NCBI GenBank assembly: GCA_002348425.1
Contig: DEBE01000218.1
Coordinates: 1-5,875 of the forward strand
Direction of reading: 5' to 3'
Length of the DNA stretch: 5,875 nt
Source: Alphaproteobacteria bacterium UBA2964
Lineage (GTDB): Bacteria; Pseudomonadota; Alphaproteobacteria; MPNO01; UBA2964
Shown here: positions 1 through 5,875 of the stretch, in pieces
Numbering within the stretch: position 1 is the stretch's first letter
Layout of the letters: the number at the start of each line of letters is the position of its first letter
Program-made: the position numbers and the translations under genes
The notes under the pieces: generated by a model
What the model was told of the DNA's origin: nothing
The model's database searches: none
What the model saw: only the letters and a program-made list of their open reading frames with translations

Positions 1-1
1 A

Positions 2-691
2 GATTACATAAGCGCCTTTAAATTGATGGCAATCCCGGCAGTCGCTGCAACTGTAATGATTGGTACCATGCCCCATGTGGGTAATTACGTTCAAAGTACA
101 TTTTACGTCGTCTGGCTCGAACAATCGGGGATAACCGGCACCCTCATCGGGCTTTTAATCGCTATTTTCTCGGTTTCAGCGGCTTGTGGTTCGCTTTTGA
201 TGCCCAAAATTGCAAAATATTTTTCACCGTATTGGCTGTTCTTGGTAGTAGTTTGGGTATCAATAATAATGATTTGTCTTACTCCTTTAGTGGGTTCGAA
301 TTTCTTTATCGGTTCCATAATAACGCTTCTGTCTCCGCTTAGTTCTTTTGAGACTTTCAAAGAATTATCATCAATTGTTTTTGTTTTTACTGCTTTTGGG
401 ATTGTACTGGCTATCCGTGCAGTGTTTCATGGGATACAGCAACCGCTTGTAATTTCTTTGATTCTGACGACAACAAAATCAGACGAGCAGGGAAAGGCAA
501 TTGGTCTCAGGGCAACAGCTAATCGAATTACATCGATTGGGACGCCAATTGCAATGGGAGCTTTGGCAGACTGGCTTGGTCTACAGTACGCATTTTACAC
601 AATCGCGGTTATTGCGACCGTTATGATTTTCTTCATGGTCCTCTATATTTTACGACATCCCGAAATCGATCATTCATCAATTAGTCGTTAA
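2..691 (+). CDS. MFS transporter, C-terminal half (5' end outside window)
   Basis: An integral inner-membrane transporter of the major facilitator superfamily; the substrate cannot be told. The reading frame is open to the left edge and residues before the first Met (DYISAFKL) continue naturally, so I treat the gene as 5'-truncated rather than starting at the TTG/ATG near base 23-26. The visible 229 residues contain about six hydrophobic segments, roughly half of a usual 12-helix, 400-residue transporter. Near the end is the repeat-type MFS loop signature GALADWLG followed by an aromatic-rich helix (AFYTIAVIATVMIFFMVLYI), preceded by a cytoplasmic-looking stretch with Glu, Lys and Arg (DEQGKAIGLRATANR). 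A second short basic loop (PKIAKYF) lies between two earlier helices. The tail after the last helix is short and polar. It lies 155 bp upstream of the hydrolase gene on the same strand, so a functional link is possible but unproven. Family call is fairly sure; direction of transport and substrate are unknown. Confidence 0.85.
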   Translation, partial: DYISAFKLMAIPAVAATVMIGTMPHVGNYVQSTFYVVWLEQSGITGTLIGLLIAIFSVSAACGSLLMPKIAKYFSPYWLFLVVVWVSIIMICLTPLVGSNFFIGSIITLLSPLSSFETFKELSSIVFVFTAFGIVLAIRAVFHGIQQPLVISLILTTTKSDEQGKAIGLRATANRITSIGTPIAMGALADWLGLQYAFYTIAVIATVMIFFMVLYILRHPEIDHSSISR

Positions 692-834
692 AAAATAGAA
701 ATCTAAAGGATAAAACTAAATAGAATTTTTGGTATTTATTCGGTCGTGCTACTTTTAAGAATTTCTTTGGTTACGTTGCATGGTGCTTCATTTTGTCCCA
801 CAATAAGAAAAAAAGAGATTAATTTTTATTTAAC

Positions 835-840
835 AGGGGA
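835..840 (+). promoter_or_regulatory. Ribosome binding site of the cysteine hydrolase gene
   Basis: AGGGGA, six bases before the ATG at 847. It decides between this ATG and an out-of-frame ATG at 842 which lies too close to the Shine-Dalgarno sequence. Confidence 0.6.
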
Positions 841-846
841 TATGAG

Positions 847-1554
847 ATGGCGAAACCTGAAGCGTTTGAAAATCATTGTTGGGCGGACGTAATACCATCG
901 GAGGATATGCAGACTTATTCTCCATATGCTAGGGAAACATTTATTGGTAAAAATCCTGCATTATTATGTATCGATTTATATAATCTAGTTTACAAAGGTG
1001 GTGCAGGGTTACCGCACGAGCTGGACGCAGAATTCCCAAATAGTTGCGGCATATATGCTCACAACGCAATTGAGCCAACTAAAAGATTGTTTTCCGCAAC
1101 CCGTGCGGCAGGTTTACCAGTTTATTACGTTACAGCTCAATTTAACCCTCATAGGGTTAACTCCACAAAACGAGTGCACCTGAAAACAACAGCCGAAGAT
1201 TGCGAGATTCATGATGCATTTACGCCAGAACCAGAGGATGTTGTCTTTCGAAAGGAGCGCCCGAGCGCGTTTTTTGGAACACCGTTGATAGCCCACCTTA
1301 ACCAGAGAAGAATCGACAGCCTCATTATTTGTGGCGAAAGTACTTCAGGGTGCGTGCGCGCAAGTGTACTGGAGGCGCACATGTATGGTTTGCACGTATC
1401 AGTCGTTGAAGAATGTGTATTTGACCGTTCAGAGATTATTCACAAGGTTAGTCTATTCGATATGCATCACAAATATGCTGATGTAATGAAGCTTGAAGAG
1501 GTAATTACGCATCTAGAAAACATACCAACCCAAAGTGCAGTCGAGGTTGCTTAA
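847..1554 (+). CDS. Isochorismatase-family cysteine hydrolase, N-carbamoylsarcosine amidohydrolase-like
   Basis: A soluble cytoplasmic amidohydrolase of 235 residues. The family hydrolyses small amides (N-carbamoylsarcosine, maleamate, nicotinamide) or the vinyl ether of isochorismate. The catalytic triad is visible: Asp43 in LLCIDLYN, Lys136 in FRKERPSAFFGT, and the nucleophile Cys169 in GESTSGCVRAS. From memory, Arthrobacter N-carbamoylsarcosine amidohydrolase has Asp51, Lys144 and Cys177, a constant offset of 8, and the blocks RxSAFxGT, RIDxLIxxG, GCVR and LxDxxxKxxDV also match it. The 35-residue N-terminal extension ahead of the first strand also resembles that subgroup rather than compact nicotinamidases. 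The ATG is chosen because AGGGGA lies six bases upstream (835-840). The gene follows the transporter on the same strand and converges with the crotonase, whose stop is only 8 bp away. Family membership is secure; substrate is inferred only as a small amide or ureido compound, with NicF-type maleamate hydrolysis an alternative. Confidence 0.9.
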   Translation: MAKPEAFENHCWADVIPSEDMQTYSPYARETFIGKNPALLCIDLYNLVYKGGAGLPHELDAEFPNSCGIYAHNAIEPTKRLFSATRAAGLPVYYVTAQFNPHRVNSTKRVHLKTTAEDCEIHDAFTPEPEDVVFRKERPSAFFGTPLIAHLNQRRIDSLIICGESTSGCVRASVLEAHMYGLHVSVVEECVFDRSEIIHKVSLFDMHHKYADVMKLEEVITHLENIPTQSAVEVA

Positions 1555-1562
1555 GAAACGAT

Positions 1563-2375
1563 TTATTTTCCTTTGAAGGTTGGATCCCTTTTTTCTAGCA
1601 TGCTAGTGACAGCCTCAAGGTGATCATCGGTAGAGTGACAAATAGCTTGAATTGATGCGCAATTATCAAGGAAGTCGGGTAGGCTAGCGCCTAAAGACTG
1701 TCGAAAAAGTGTTTTTAGCATCCGAGCGGTGATTGGTGGACGTGAGGCTATCGTGTTTGCGAGCTCTAAAGTGCGGTCCATTAGTTCTTCTGGTTGCACG
1801 CATTCCAAAGCTAAACCTATTTCGGCTGCCTCTTTGCCGTTGACGATCCTGCCGGTAAAAGTTAACTCTGCCGCTCGCTGAAGCCCTACTCTTCTTGGTA
1901 GGATCCAAGCTCCGCCGTCCCCTGGAATAATACCAACATTGATAAATGTTTCTCCAAATTTTGCCGCTGTAGAACAAATTGTGATGTCGCAGTATAAAGC
2001 TAAGTCACACCCAGCTCCAATAGCAGGGCCCTGCACCGCAGAAATTGACGGAATATCTAAAGCGTATAGAGCCTTGGGAATCCGTTGTATACCTTCGATA
2101 TAACCTCGTCGTACACCGGCCGTTCCACCTCCGAATATTCCTTTTTTATCTTTCATATCTTTAATATTTCCACCCGCAGAGAAGGCCGTCCCTTCAGCAG
2201 ACATAACGAAGACCCTTACATCAGGGTGAATTTGTACTTTAGATATCACGTCTAAAATTTCATCGGTGAAGGCGCGCTCAGAGTAAGCGTTACGAATATC
2301 GTGGCGTGCCAATATCATGTGTGCGACGCCGCGTTCTATATTAAATTTGATATTCTTATAAACTTCACCGGGCAT
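1563..2375 (-). CDS. Enoyl-CoA hydratase/isomerase family protein (crotonase fold, PaaG-like)
   Basis: A 270-residue crotonase-superfamily enzyme acting on an acyl-CoA thioester, probably in the cytoplasm. The two oxyanion-hole segments are present: FSAGGNIKDM (residues 65-74) and GPAIGAGCDLAL (116-127). The usual catalytic glutamates of enoyl-CoA hydratase are not: the first position is Asp124 (GAGCD) and the second is occupied by Phe144 in KFGETFINVG. An Asp at 153 in IPGDGGAW is instead placed like the catalytic Asp of PaaG-type isomerases and near that of 4-chlorobenzoyl-CoA dehalogenase. The C-terminus (EAVTSMLEKRDPTFKGK) also resembles PaaG, and length is normal for the family. The start is supported by AGGAGA five bases upstream on the minus strand. 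It is transcribed away from the NAD(P)HX repair gene and converges on the cysteine hydrolase. Double-bond isomerase activity is more likely than hydration, but the substrate is not determinable; calling it paaG would be too specific without other paa genes. Confidence 0.88.
   Translation of the reverse strand: MPGEVYKNIKFNIERGVAHMILARHDIRNAYSERAFTDEILDVISKVQIHPDVRVFVMSAEGTAFSAGGNIKDMKDKKGIFGGGTAGVRRGYIEGIQRIPKALYALDIPSISAVQGPAIGAGCDLALYCDITICSTAAKFGETFINVGIIPGDGGAWILPRRVGLQRAAELTFTGRIVNGKEAAEIGLALECVQPEELMDRTLELANTIASRPPITARMLKTLFRQSLGASLPDFLDNCASIQAICHSTDDHLEAVTSMLEKRDPTFKGK
1576..1594 (+). terminator. Possible weak intrinsic terminator for the cysteine hydrolase gene
   Basis: A short stem AAGG/CCTT with a seven-base loop, extended by one possible G-U pair, runs into six consecutive T (1589-1594). 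It lies about 20 bases past the hydrolase stop, inside the 3' end of the convergent crotonase gene, which is where a plus-strand terminator would have to be because the genes are only 8 bp apart. The stem is short, so this may be chance. Confidence 0.25.
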
Positions 2376-2380
2376 AATAT

Positions 2381-2386
2381 TCTCCT
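2381..2386 (-). promoter_or_regulatory. Ribosome binding site of the crotonase gene
   Basis: Reads AGGAGA on the minus strand, with five bases to the ATG whose complement is at 2373-2375. A strong Shine-Dalgarno that fixes the start. Confidence 0.65.
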
Positions 2387-2521
2387 GAAAACAATATTTC
2401 TGATAGTGGAGTTATTCAGTGCTATTGGTCAAGTAAAGCTGTATCTAGTTGCAGGAAATAAAAACAGAAATACTTACTCTGTTAATTAAACGAAAATTAT
2501 AAAGGGATAATCAAAAGTAAA

Positions 2522-4012
2522 ATGGCCATGATTTTAAAAACCTTAATTGAAGGTAATGAACTCCTGACGAAAGAGCAGATGTATACTGTCGATGCAGCGG
2601 CTATAAAAAATGGTATCTCTGGGAGTACGTTGATGGAGAATGCAGGACGTGCGGTTGTTGTGGAGATAACTAAGAGATTTAAGTGCCAACCAATAACAAT
2701 ATTTTGTGGCACTGGAAATAATGGTGGAGATGGTTTTGTTATTGCCCGCCTTCTGAAGGAAAGAGGATGGCCGACTAGACTCATTTTACTAGGAGAGTTG
2801 GGTTCCCTGTCCGACGATGCATCTGAAAAGGCAAAGCATTGGTCCGGAGAGGTCGAACATTTTAATGCTGATTGTTTCGATAATAGTAAACTTGTAATTG
2901 ATGCCATGTTTGGCATCGGCTTAAAACGGGGAATTAGTGGTGATGCCGCAAGAATTATTGAAGAAATAAACAAACGAAAATTGAACTGTGTTGCCGTAGA
3001 CATTCCTAGCGGAGTTGATAGTAATACAGGGGAAGTATTGGGTGTCGCCCCACGTTGTGATCTGACGGTTACTTTTTTTAGAAAGAAGCCTGGTCATTTA
3101 CTTAATCCTGGACGAGACTTATCTGGGGAGATATCAATAGCTGATATTGGTATCGATACAGCGTTTTTAAAAACAGTTAAAACAACTATTTTTGAAAATA
3201 GTCCCAAACATTGGTTGAAAGAATTACCTCATCCAGTTTCTGATGATCATAAATTTAAAAGGGGTAGCACTCTTATCGTCGGTGGACCATCCATGACTGG
3301 AGCGTCCAGACTAGCGGCTAAGTCCGCGGCCCGAATTGGCAGCGGCCTCGTAACAATTACTGCACCCTCAGAGGCATTGGCTTTGTACGCAAGTGACGAT
3401 CCGTCATTTATAATTAAGCCATACAAAAACTGTAATGAGATTTTTGATTTATTTGAAGATGAACGCTTCACTTCAATATTAATTGGCCCCGGTTGCGGAG
3501 TGAATCAAACTACTAAGGACCTTGTGCAAAAAGCTTTGAGTCAAGAAAAACCTGTCGTTTTGGATGCGGATGCCCTGACTGTTTTTAAAGATTATCGAGC
3601 CGATCTTATCGGCGCGGAAAAATCGTGTACACTTGTTCTTACACCCCATGAAGGAGAGTTTTCAAGGCTATTTAAATATACAGGTGATAAAGTCGTAAGA
3701 TGCCGGACGGCAGCAGAGGAGTCTGATGCTGTAATTTTATTAAAGGGCTATGACACTGTTATCGCTGATCCAAATGCCGTAACAATCATTAACAACAATG
3801 CGCCTGCTAACTTGGCGACAGCCGGAGCGGGGGATGTCTTATCTGGTCTTATTACGGGTTTGTTGGCGCAAGGCATGGATCCATTTCTTTCCACTGCTTC
3901 CGCAGCTTGGGTACATGGAAAAGCAGCGGCAGGTTTTGGCATGGGATTAATTGCAAGTGACATTCCTGAATTGATTCCCAATGTTTTAATGGAGTTATAT
4001 GAAGGAACTTAA
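2522..4012 (+). CDS. nnr: Bifunctional NAD(P)H-hydrate epimerase / ADP-dependent NAD(P)H-hydrate dehydratase
   Basis: Repairs hydrated NADH and NADPH: the N-terminal domain epimerises R-NAD(P)HX to the S form and the C-terminal domain dehydrates S-NAD(P)HX using ADP in bacteria. At 496 residues it has the full fused length. The YjeF_N domain (about 14-225) shows LMENAGRAV, the nucleotide-binding CGTGNNGGDGFV (62-73), VIDAMFGIG (125-133) and VDIPSGVDSNTG (159-170). The YjeF_C ribokinase-like domain (about 240-493) shows KRGSTLIVGG, ASRLAAKSAARIGSGLVT, IGPGCG (321-326), VLDADALT (346-353), LTPHEGEFSRLF (373-384), ILLKGYDTVI and TAGAGDVLSG (433-442), with catalytic-type Asp438. ATG at 2522 is the first start codon after an in-frame stop at 2483; a second ATG at 2528 is equally possible. 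The nearest purine-rich site, AAAGGGA at 2501-2507, is 14 bases away, so translation initiation looks weak. It is divergent from the crotonase and followed by the tRNA/tig cluster. Both domains look intact; function is confident. Confidence 0.95.
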   Translation: MAMILKTLIEGNELLTKEQMYTVDAAAIKNGISGSTLMENAGRAVVVEITKRFKCQPITIFCGTGNNGGDGFVIARLLKERGWPTRLILLGELGSLSDDASEKAKHWSGEVEHFNADCFDNSKLVIDAMFGIGLKRGISGDAARIIEEINKRKLNCVAVDIPSGVDSNTGEVLGVAPRCDLTVTFFRKKPGHLLNPGRDLSGEISIADIGIDTAFLKTVKTTIFENSPKHWLKELPHPVSDDHKFKRGSTLIVGGPSMTGASRLAAKSAARIGSGLVTITAPSEALALYASDDPSFIIKPYKNCNEIFDLFEDERFTSILIGPGCGVNQTTKDLVQKALSQEKPVVLDADALTVFKDYRADLIGAEKSCTLVLTPHEGEFSRLFKYTGDKVVRCRTAAEESDAVILLKGYDTVIADPNAVTIINNNAPANLATAGAGDVLSGLITGLLAQGMDPFLSTASAAWVHGKAAAGFGMGLIASDIPELIPNVLMELYEGT

Positions 4013-4096
4013 GTTTATTGATAAAAACTTTAAGACCTTAACGTTAAAATTATAATTACTTTTTGTTAATTCTGTTTGTGCTTAGGGAGATATTGG

Positions 4097-4177
4097 GTGA
4101 AAGTAAAGATTGATGTGTCAGAACAACAGGATTCAAAATTAAAGTCTCACTTTTTATTATTGATAACTATGCTATAA
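4097..4177 (+). CDS. Possible 26-codon small ORF, unrecognised
   Basis: GTG start with AGGGAGA (4084-4090) six bases upstream and a TAA stop. The predicted peptide has a charged front (MKVKIDVSEQQDSKLKSH) and a hydrophobic end (FLLLITML). I recognise no family. Against its being a gene: it is very short, uses GTG, and its last codons overlap a plausible tRNA promoter -10. In its favour is only the well-placed Shine-Dalgarno. A non-coding spacer is more likely. Confidence 0.2.
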   Translation: MKVKIDVSEQQDSKLKSHFLLLITML

Positions 4178-4187
4178 GGCACGCCGC
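4150..4187 (+). promoter_or_regulatory. Candidate stable-RNA promoter for tRNA-Leu
   Basis: TATAAG at 4173-4178 (five of six matches to TATAAT) is followed immediately by a GC-rich discriminator, GCACGCCGC (4179-4187), in an otherwise AT-rich spacer. That combination is typical of stringently controlled tRNA and rRNA promoters. It would start transcription near 4185, about 37 bases before the tRNA. The -35 region is a T-rich stretch with little match to TTGACA, so the call rests on the -10 and discriminator. Transcription could continue into tig, as no clear terminator is seen after the tRNA. Confidence 0.35.
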
Positions 4188-4221
4188 AGCCGAAATTGTG
4201 TTAACATATTCTTGGTTTTTA

Positions 4222-4306
<85 letters not shown>

Positions 4307-4378
4307 TAAAATTTTTAACGGGGTTTTACCGTTGGGTTATGTCTTGTAAGACAGAATTAATTTAAAGAAGAAGTGTGT

Positions 4379-4384
4379 AAGGAA
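4379..4384 (+). promoter_or_regulatory. Ribosome binding site of tig
   Basis: AAGGAA, four bases before the ATG at 4389; with TAAGGA as the core, spacing is five. It supports the chosen trigger-factor start. Confidence 0.6.
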
Positions 4385-4388
4385 TTCA

Positions 4389-5807
4389 ATGGAAGTAATA
4401 GAAACAAGTTCTGAAGGTCTCAATCGGGAATTTACGGTGACAGTTCCTGCAGACGACTTAGAAAACAAGCTCGTTTTACGTCTGGACGAGATAGGCACTA
4501 CAGCGACCATACCGGGGTTTAGGCCCGGTAAGGTGCCCGCTACCATTTTGCGAAAAAGATTTGGCGAGGCTGTCCGTGGTGAAGTTCTAGAGAAGACAAT
4601 AAATGAAAGTTGGCAAAAAGCTCTTGAAGATAGGGGAATTCGACCCGCCGCTGAACCAAAGGTTGAGATTGTAACGTTTAAAGAGGGTGTAGATTTAGAA
4701 TACAAACTTAACGTTGAGTTGTTACCTGAAATTGAACTAATTGATTTTTCTACCCTAGAACTTGAGCGTAAGATCGTAAAATTTTCTGATGACGAGGTTG
4801 ACAAGTCACTCCAACGTTTGGCCGAAAACCGAAAAAACTTCGAAGCAATTAGCGGAAAGCGTTCCTCAAAAGAAGGCGATCAAGTTGTCATTGATTTTAC
4901 TGGGACAGTGGATGGTGAGGAGTTTGCTGGTGGATCTATGACGGATTTTGAACTTGAGTTAGGTGGTGGAGGATTTCTACCTGGGTTTGAAGATCAAATT
5001 GCAGGTATGAAAGCAGGCGCAAAAAAAGAGATTAAAGTCTCAATGCCAGAGGATCATCCCAACGACCAGTTAAAAGGTAAAGAGCTCTTGTTTGATGTTT
5101 CTTTGAAGGAGGTCAGGGAAGCAAAACCTGTATTGATAGACGATGAATTGGCTAAGGCTAATGGACTAGACAGTATTGAAGCCTTAAAAGATGCGGTTAA
5201 AGAAGAATTGAGAAAAGAATATAATCAGTTAACTCGGGCTCACCTCAAGCGTAGTTTATTAGATAAACTTTCAGATGCTCACAATTTTGAGGTACCTGAC
5301 TCAATACTTTCTAGGGAGTTTGAAGCAATCTGGAAGCAAATAACTGATGCAAAGGAAAGAGATACGCTTGATGAAGATGACAAAGGGAAAAGTGAAGAGG
5401 AGCTGAAAGATCAATACAAAGAAATTGCCGCTCGCAGGGTAAGGCTTGGTTTGTTGATTTCTGAAGTAGGTCAAAAAAATAATGTTACGGTAACCCAAGA
5501 TGATTTAAATAAGGCAATGCAGGCTGAAGCTTCTCGTTTGCCGGGTCATGAAGCAAGGGTATTTGAATATTATCAGAATAATCCCGAAGCAATGCAGCAA
5601 CTGCAGGGACCAATTTTCGAAGATAAGGTTGTAGATTTTATAGTTGAGCTATCTAAAGTTACGGATATTGAAACAACCATAGAAGAACTCACTAAGGAAC
5701 CAGATGAGCCAAATAAAAATGACAGTAAGGCAAAAAAGTCGTCTAAGAAAAAATCCAAAACCAAGACTTCAAAGAGCCCTCGATCTAAGGCGGCGAATAA
5801 AAAGTGA
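4389..5807 (+). CDS. tig: Trigger factor, ribosome-associated chaperone and peptidyl-prolyl isomerase
   Basis: Binds the ribosome near the exit tunnel and shields and folds nascent chains in the cytoplasm. The N-terminal ribosome-binding domain (1 to about 120) carries the signature GFRPGKVP (43-50), which contacts ribosomal protein L23 in characterised homologues. The FKBP-type isomerase domain (about 160-247) shows DQVVIDFTGTVDGEEFAGG, FLPGFEDQIAGMKAG and LKGKELLFDVSLKEV. The helical C-terminal chaperone domain follows (about 250-430), including RRVRLGLLISEVG and an acidic insert near 323-340 of the kind found in alphaproteobacterial proteins. At 472 residues it is about 40 longer than the 432-residue E. 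coli protein; much of the excess is a tail (443-472) with 13 Lys and one Arg plus many Ser and Thr, probably disordered. It sits between tRNA-Leu and clpP; clpP begins within about 20 bases of the stop, so the two are probably cotranscribed. Confidence 0.98.
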   Translation: MEVIETSSEGLNREFTVTVPADDLENKLVLRLDEIGTTATIPGFRPGKVPATILRKRFGEAVRGEVLEKTINESWQKALEDRGIRPAAEPKVEIVTFKEGVDLEYKLNVELLPEIELIDFSTLELERKIVKFSDDEVDKSLQRLAENRKNFEAISGKRSSKEGDQVVIDFTGTVDGEEFAGGSMTDFELELGGGGFLPGFEDQIAGMKAGAKKEIKVSMPEDHPNDQLKGKELLFDVSLKEVREAKPVLIDDELAKANGLDSIEALKDAVKEELRKEYNQLTRAHLKRSLLDKLSDAHNFEVPDSILSREFEAIWKQITDAKERDTLDEDDKGKSEEELKDQYKEIAARRVRLGLLISEVGQKNNVTVTQDDLNKAMQAEASRLPGHEARVFEYYQNNPEAMQQLQGPIFEDKVVDFIVELSKVTDIETTIEELTKEPDEPNKNDSKAKKSSKKKSKTKTSKSPRSKAANKK

Positions 5808-5815
5808 GAATGATA

Positions 5816-5821
5816 GAAGAG
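5816..5821 (+). promoter_or_regulatory. Ribosome binding site of clpP
   Basis: GAAGAG, six bases before ATG 5828. It favours this start over the in-frame ATGs at 5810 and 5843. Confidence 0.4.
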
Positions 5822-5827
5822 TTTAAA

Positions 5828-5875
5828 ATGGATGACCCTAAAATGAATGCGCTAGTCCCAATGGTTGTAGAACAA
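5828..5875 (+). CDS. clpP: ATP-dependent Clp protease proteolytic subunit, N-terminal fragment (3' end outside window)
   Basis: Only the first 16 codons are in the window, but they read MDDPKMNALVPMVVEQ. ALVPMVxEQ is the highly conserved start of mature ClpP, the axial-loop region of the serine protease ring that works with ClpX or ClpA. In E. coli the propeptide is removed just before this ALVPM block, so the residues before Ala8 here may be a short propeptide or simply an unprocessed leader. Three in-frame ATGs (5810, 5828, 5843) are possible; 5828 has the best-placed Shine-Dalgarno. The gene starts about 20 bases after the tig stop, and tig-clpP is a widespread pair, often continued by clpX and lon. 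The identification rests on a short motif plus context. The catalytic residues lie outside the window. Confidence 0.85.
   Translation, partial: MDDPKMNALVPMVVEQ

Noticed and set aside
2496..2501. Perfect TATAAT on the minus strand in the divergent intergenic region as a crotonase promoter
   Set aside because: At 17-base spacing the -35 position reads CATTTT and gives no support; in an AT-rich spacer a lone -10 match is expected by chance.
2497..3003. Long open frame (168 codons) on the minus strand opposite the NAD(P)HX repair gene
   Set aside because: It lies inside a gene with complete family motifs on the plus strand, shows no recognisable domain and has a composition expected of an antisense shadow.
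4011..4030. AAGTTT/AAACTT stem just after the repair-gene stop as a terminator
   Set aside because: All but one of the pairs are A-T, and no T-run follows, so it would be unstable and non-functional as an intrinsic terminator.
4038..4047. Perfect palindrome TTAACGTTAA after the NAD(P)HX repair gene
   Set aside because: Ten AT-rich bases with no loop and no following T-run; too short to call a binding site or a terminator.
4317..4333. Hairpin AACGG/CCGTT after tRNA-Leu as an intrinsic terminator
   Set aside because: The stem is five pairs with a seven-base loop and is followed by GGGTTAT rather than a T-run on the plus strand; the minus-strand reading also lacks an immediate T-run.
4340..4353. 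Inverted repeat TGTCTT-GT-AAGACA upstream of tig as an operator
   Set aside because: Six-base arms in an AT-rich leader are near chance expectation and no other copy or known operator match is seen.
4337..4804. Open frame (155 codons) on the minus strand opposite the start of tig
   Set aside because: It is serine-rich low-information sequence antisense to a well-conserved gene, with no family motif.

Overview
The window is AT-rich (about 40% GC by eye) and comes from a bacterial chromosome, most likely that of an alphaproteobacterium. The main evidence is the right end, where a tRNA-Leu(UAG) gene is followed by tig (trigger factor) and the first codons of clpP. That order is common in Alphaproteobacteria, and the trigger factor N-terminus and its acidic insert are of the alphaproteobacterial kind. 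The genus cannot be told from this sequence. The low GC would fit a marine or otherwise AT-rich lineage.

Left part (1-2375): the C-terminal half of a major facilitator superfamily (MFS) exporter or importer, cut by the window edge, is followed after 155 bp by a cysteine hydrolase of the isochorismatase / N-carbamoylsarcosine amidohydrolase family with a complete Asp-Lys-Cys triad. Eight bases beyond its stop, a crotonase-fold enoyl-CoA hydratase/isomerase ends convergently on the minus strand. These three look like accessory catabolic genes. The substrate of each is unknown.

Middle (2376-4012): a 146-bp divergent intergenic region separates the crotonase from a complete bifunctional NAD(P)HX epimerase/dehydratase (YjeF_N + YjeF_C), a metabolite-repair enzyme.

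Right part (4013-5875): a 209-bp spacer holds a plausible stable-RNA promoter and a 26-codon ORF of doubtful reality. It is followed by tRNA-Leu(UAG) with encoded CCA, then tig (472 aa with a Lys/Ser-rich tail) and the start of clpP. Trigger factor folds nascent chains at the ribosome exit and ClpP degrades proteins with its AAA+ partners, so this end is a protein quality-control operon that probably continues past the window.

I found no mobile element, CRISPR array, phage gene or clear novel system. The window is mostly ordinary chromosomal sequence, and the findings are modest: a crotonase with a non-canonical active site, a hydrolase of unassigned substrate next to a transporter, a basic tail on trigger factor, and a possible small ORF overlapping a tRNA promoter.
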